Positions 63,273-64,000 of a DNA stretch of 64,000 nt are shown piece by piece. Within the stretch, counting starts at the first letter, position 1. Each line of letters opens with the position of its first letter. Made by a program: the position numbers and the translations under genes. The notes beneath the pieces are model-generated. The model was not told where the DNA came from. It was given only the letters and a program-made list of their open reading frames with translations, and ran no database searches. The DNA is from Pseudovibrio axinellae (GTDB lineage: Bacteria > Pseudomonadota > Alphaproteobacteria > Rhizobiales > Stappiaceae): contig NZ_FOFM01000003.1 in the NCBI RefSeq assembly GCF_900110875.1, positions 1 through 64,000 of the forward strand. Reading direction: 5' to 3'.

Positions 63273-64000
63273 TTAGCCGTAGTTGATGTCCATAAGGCGC
63301 ATGTTCATCTGGCCGTTGTCTGCCAGAGGTTTGTATTCCTTCATGGCTTCACGATAGGTGAGGAAGCTTTCAGTGATGCGCTTTACAAGCTCATCATCGT
63401 TTTGGCGTAACTCGCCAATCACTTCACCAGCAGCATTGCCCATTGCCAGAATAACGTCCTCTGGCATATTGCGCACGACAACGCCTTTTTCGGCAACCAT
63501 CTTCTTCAGAGCTTTTGCATGATTGGTCGTGTACTCAGTCCAAACATCATTGTAGAGCGAGGAACAGGCAAACGCGACAACCTGCTTCAAGTCATCAGGA
63601 AGCGCGGCGTAAGCCTCGGAGTTCATTGCGCACTCTTCAGCCGAAGAAGGCTCACCAACACCCGGGAAGTAGTAGTTTTTGGCAACCTGATAGAAGCCCA
63701 GAGCTGAATCAGTCCATGGGCCGATAAACTCGCCTGCATCCAGCGTTCCTGTCTGCAGCGCCTGGAACATGTCGCGGCCACCCATTGCCTGAACAGCCAT
63801 GCCCATCTTGGTGCACATTTCAGATGCAAGACCAGTGGTACGGAAACGCAGACCTTTCAGGTCTTCAGCAGAGTTGATCTCGGTGCGGAACCAACCAGCT
63901 GCCTGTGGGCCTGAGTTGCCACACAGGAACGGCTTCAGGTTAAAGCGCGCATACATCTCATCATAGAGCGCCTGACCACCGCCATGCGCCATCCAGCCGT
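63273..64000 (-). CDS. TRAP transporter substrate-binding protein (TakP-like), partial
   Basis: The C-terminal 240 residues or so of a DctP-fold binding protein; its N-terminus lies beyond the window end. The stretch GWFRTEINSAEDLKGLRFR, containing the Arg that binds the substrate carboxylate, is followed by AGEFIGPWTDSALGFY and NYYFPGVGEPSSAE. These are close to TakP, an alpha-keto acid binder, and to the mannitol/chloroaromatic TRAP group. A 2-oxo acid or hydroxy acid is therefore a likely ligand. It is first in the dctPQM order. Confidence 0.87.
   Translation of the reverse strand, partial: GWMAHGGGQALYDEMYARFNLKPFLCGNSGPQAAGWFRTEINSAEDLKGLRFRTTGLASEMCTKMGMAVQAMGGRDMFQALQTGTLDAGEFIGPWTDSALGFYQVAKNYYFPGVGEPSSAEECAMNSEAYAALPDDLKQVVAFACSSLYNDVWTEYTTNHAKALKKMVAEKGVVVRNMPEDVILAMGNAAGEVIGELRQNDDELVKRITESFLTYREAMKEYKPLADNGQMNMRLMDINYG

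Noticed and set aside
1-64000. CRISPR arrays, tRNA or rRNA genes
   Set aside because: No regularly spaced repeats and no sequence resembling a tRNA cloverleaf or rRNA was noticed on either strand by eye.

Overview
The window looks like chromosomal DNA of a heterotrophic alphaproteobacterium of moderate GC. The gene families (NasT/NrtA nitrate genes, urtABCDE-ureDABCEFG, TRAP and Phn-type ABC transporters, IclR-controlled catabolic genes) fit a marine Rhodobacterales/Hyphomicrobiales-type organism such as Pseudovibrio or a relative. That placement is inferred from gene content by eye, not from a database search.

Layout. 0-0.9 kb has no recognisable gene. 0.9-4.2 kb (minus strand) is a tight four-gene operon: a Tat-exported FAD-linked oxidase, a small four-helix membrane protein and two unknown exported proteins. 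A broken TetR gene and a GNAT acetyltransferase follow. 6.5-18.5 kb is a complete nitrate assimilation operon: ABC nitrate importer (nrtA, nrtB, fused nrtC), nitrite reductase nirBD, the nitrite channel nirC, nitrate reductase nasA and a CysG-like siroheme gene with a decayed methyltransferase domain. Its leader carries a sigma-54 type promoter, a hairpin with an ANTAR-type hexaloop and an intrinsic terminator. The expected antiterminator, NasT, lies convergently at the end of the operon.

19.3-24.2 kb holds a Phn-like ABC transporter led by an unusual di-haem MauG/CCP-like protein. It is divergent from an mntR gene, with an MntR-type operator between them; this is the strongest candidate for an undescribed metal-related system. 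24.2-26.4 kb is gene-poor apart from a DUF1993 protein. 26.4-38.7 kb contains a hydrolase and then a large catabolic region: a PcaG/PcaH-like intradiol dioxygenase, an IclR regulator, a BKACE enzyme, a class III aminotransferase, and a seven-gene plus-strand operon (CoA-transferase, SMP-30 lactonase, DHDPS-family aldolase, three-subunit HcnABC/opine-oxidase-like dehydrogenase, SDR). A shared palindromic motif sits in both divergent promoter regions, so the three transcription units may form one pathway. A divergent accA copy follows.

40-50.7 kb is an uninterrupted urea uptake and urease cluster behind a near-perfect sigma-54 promoter. With the nas operon, this makes much of the window a nitrogen-scavenging region. 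50.9-56.5 kb carries a PhoD-like phosphatase convergent with a phnDCEE transporter. 57.2-60 kb has a LysR regulator, a small unknown ORF and a CNT nucleoside transporter. 60.1-61 kb is a GFA protein divergent from an HxlR regulator across a palindrome. The window ends in a TakP/DctP-type TRAP transporter operon whose binding-protein gene is cut by the window edge. I saw no tRNA, rRNA, CRISPR array or intact insertion sequence.
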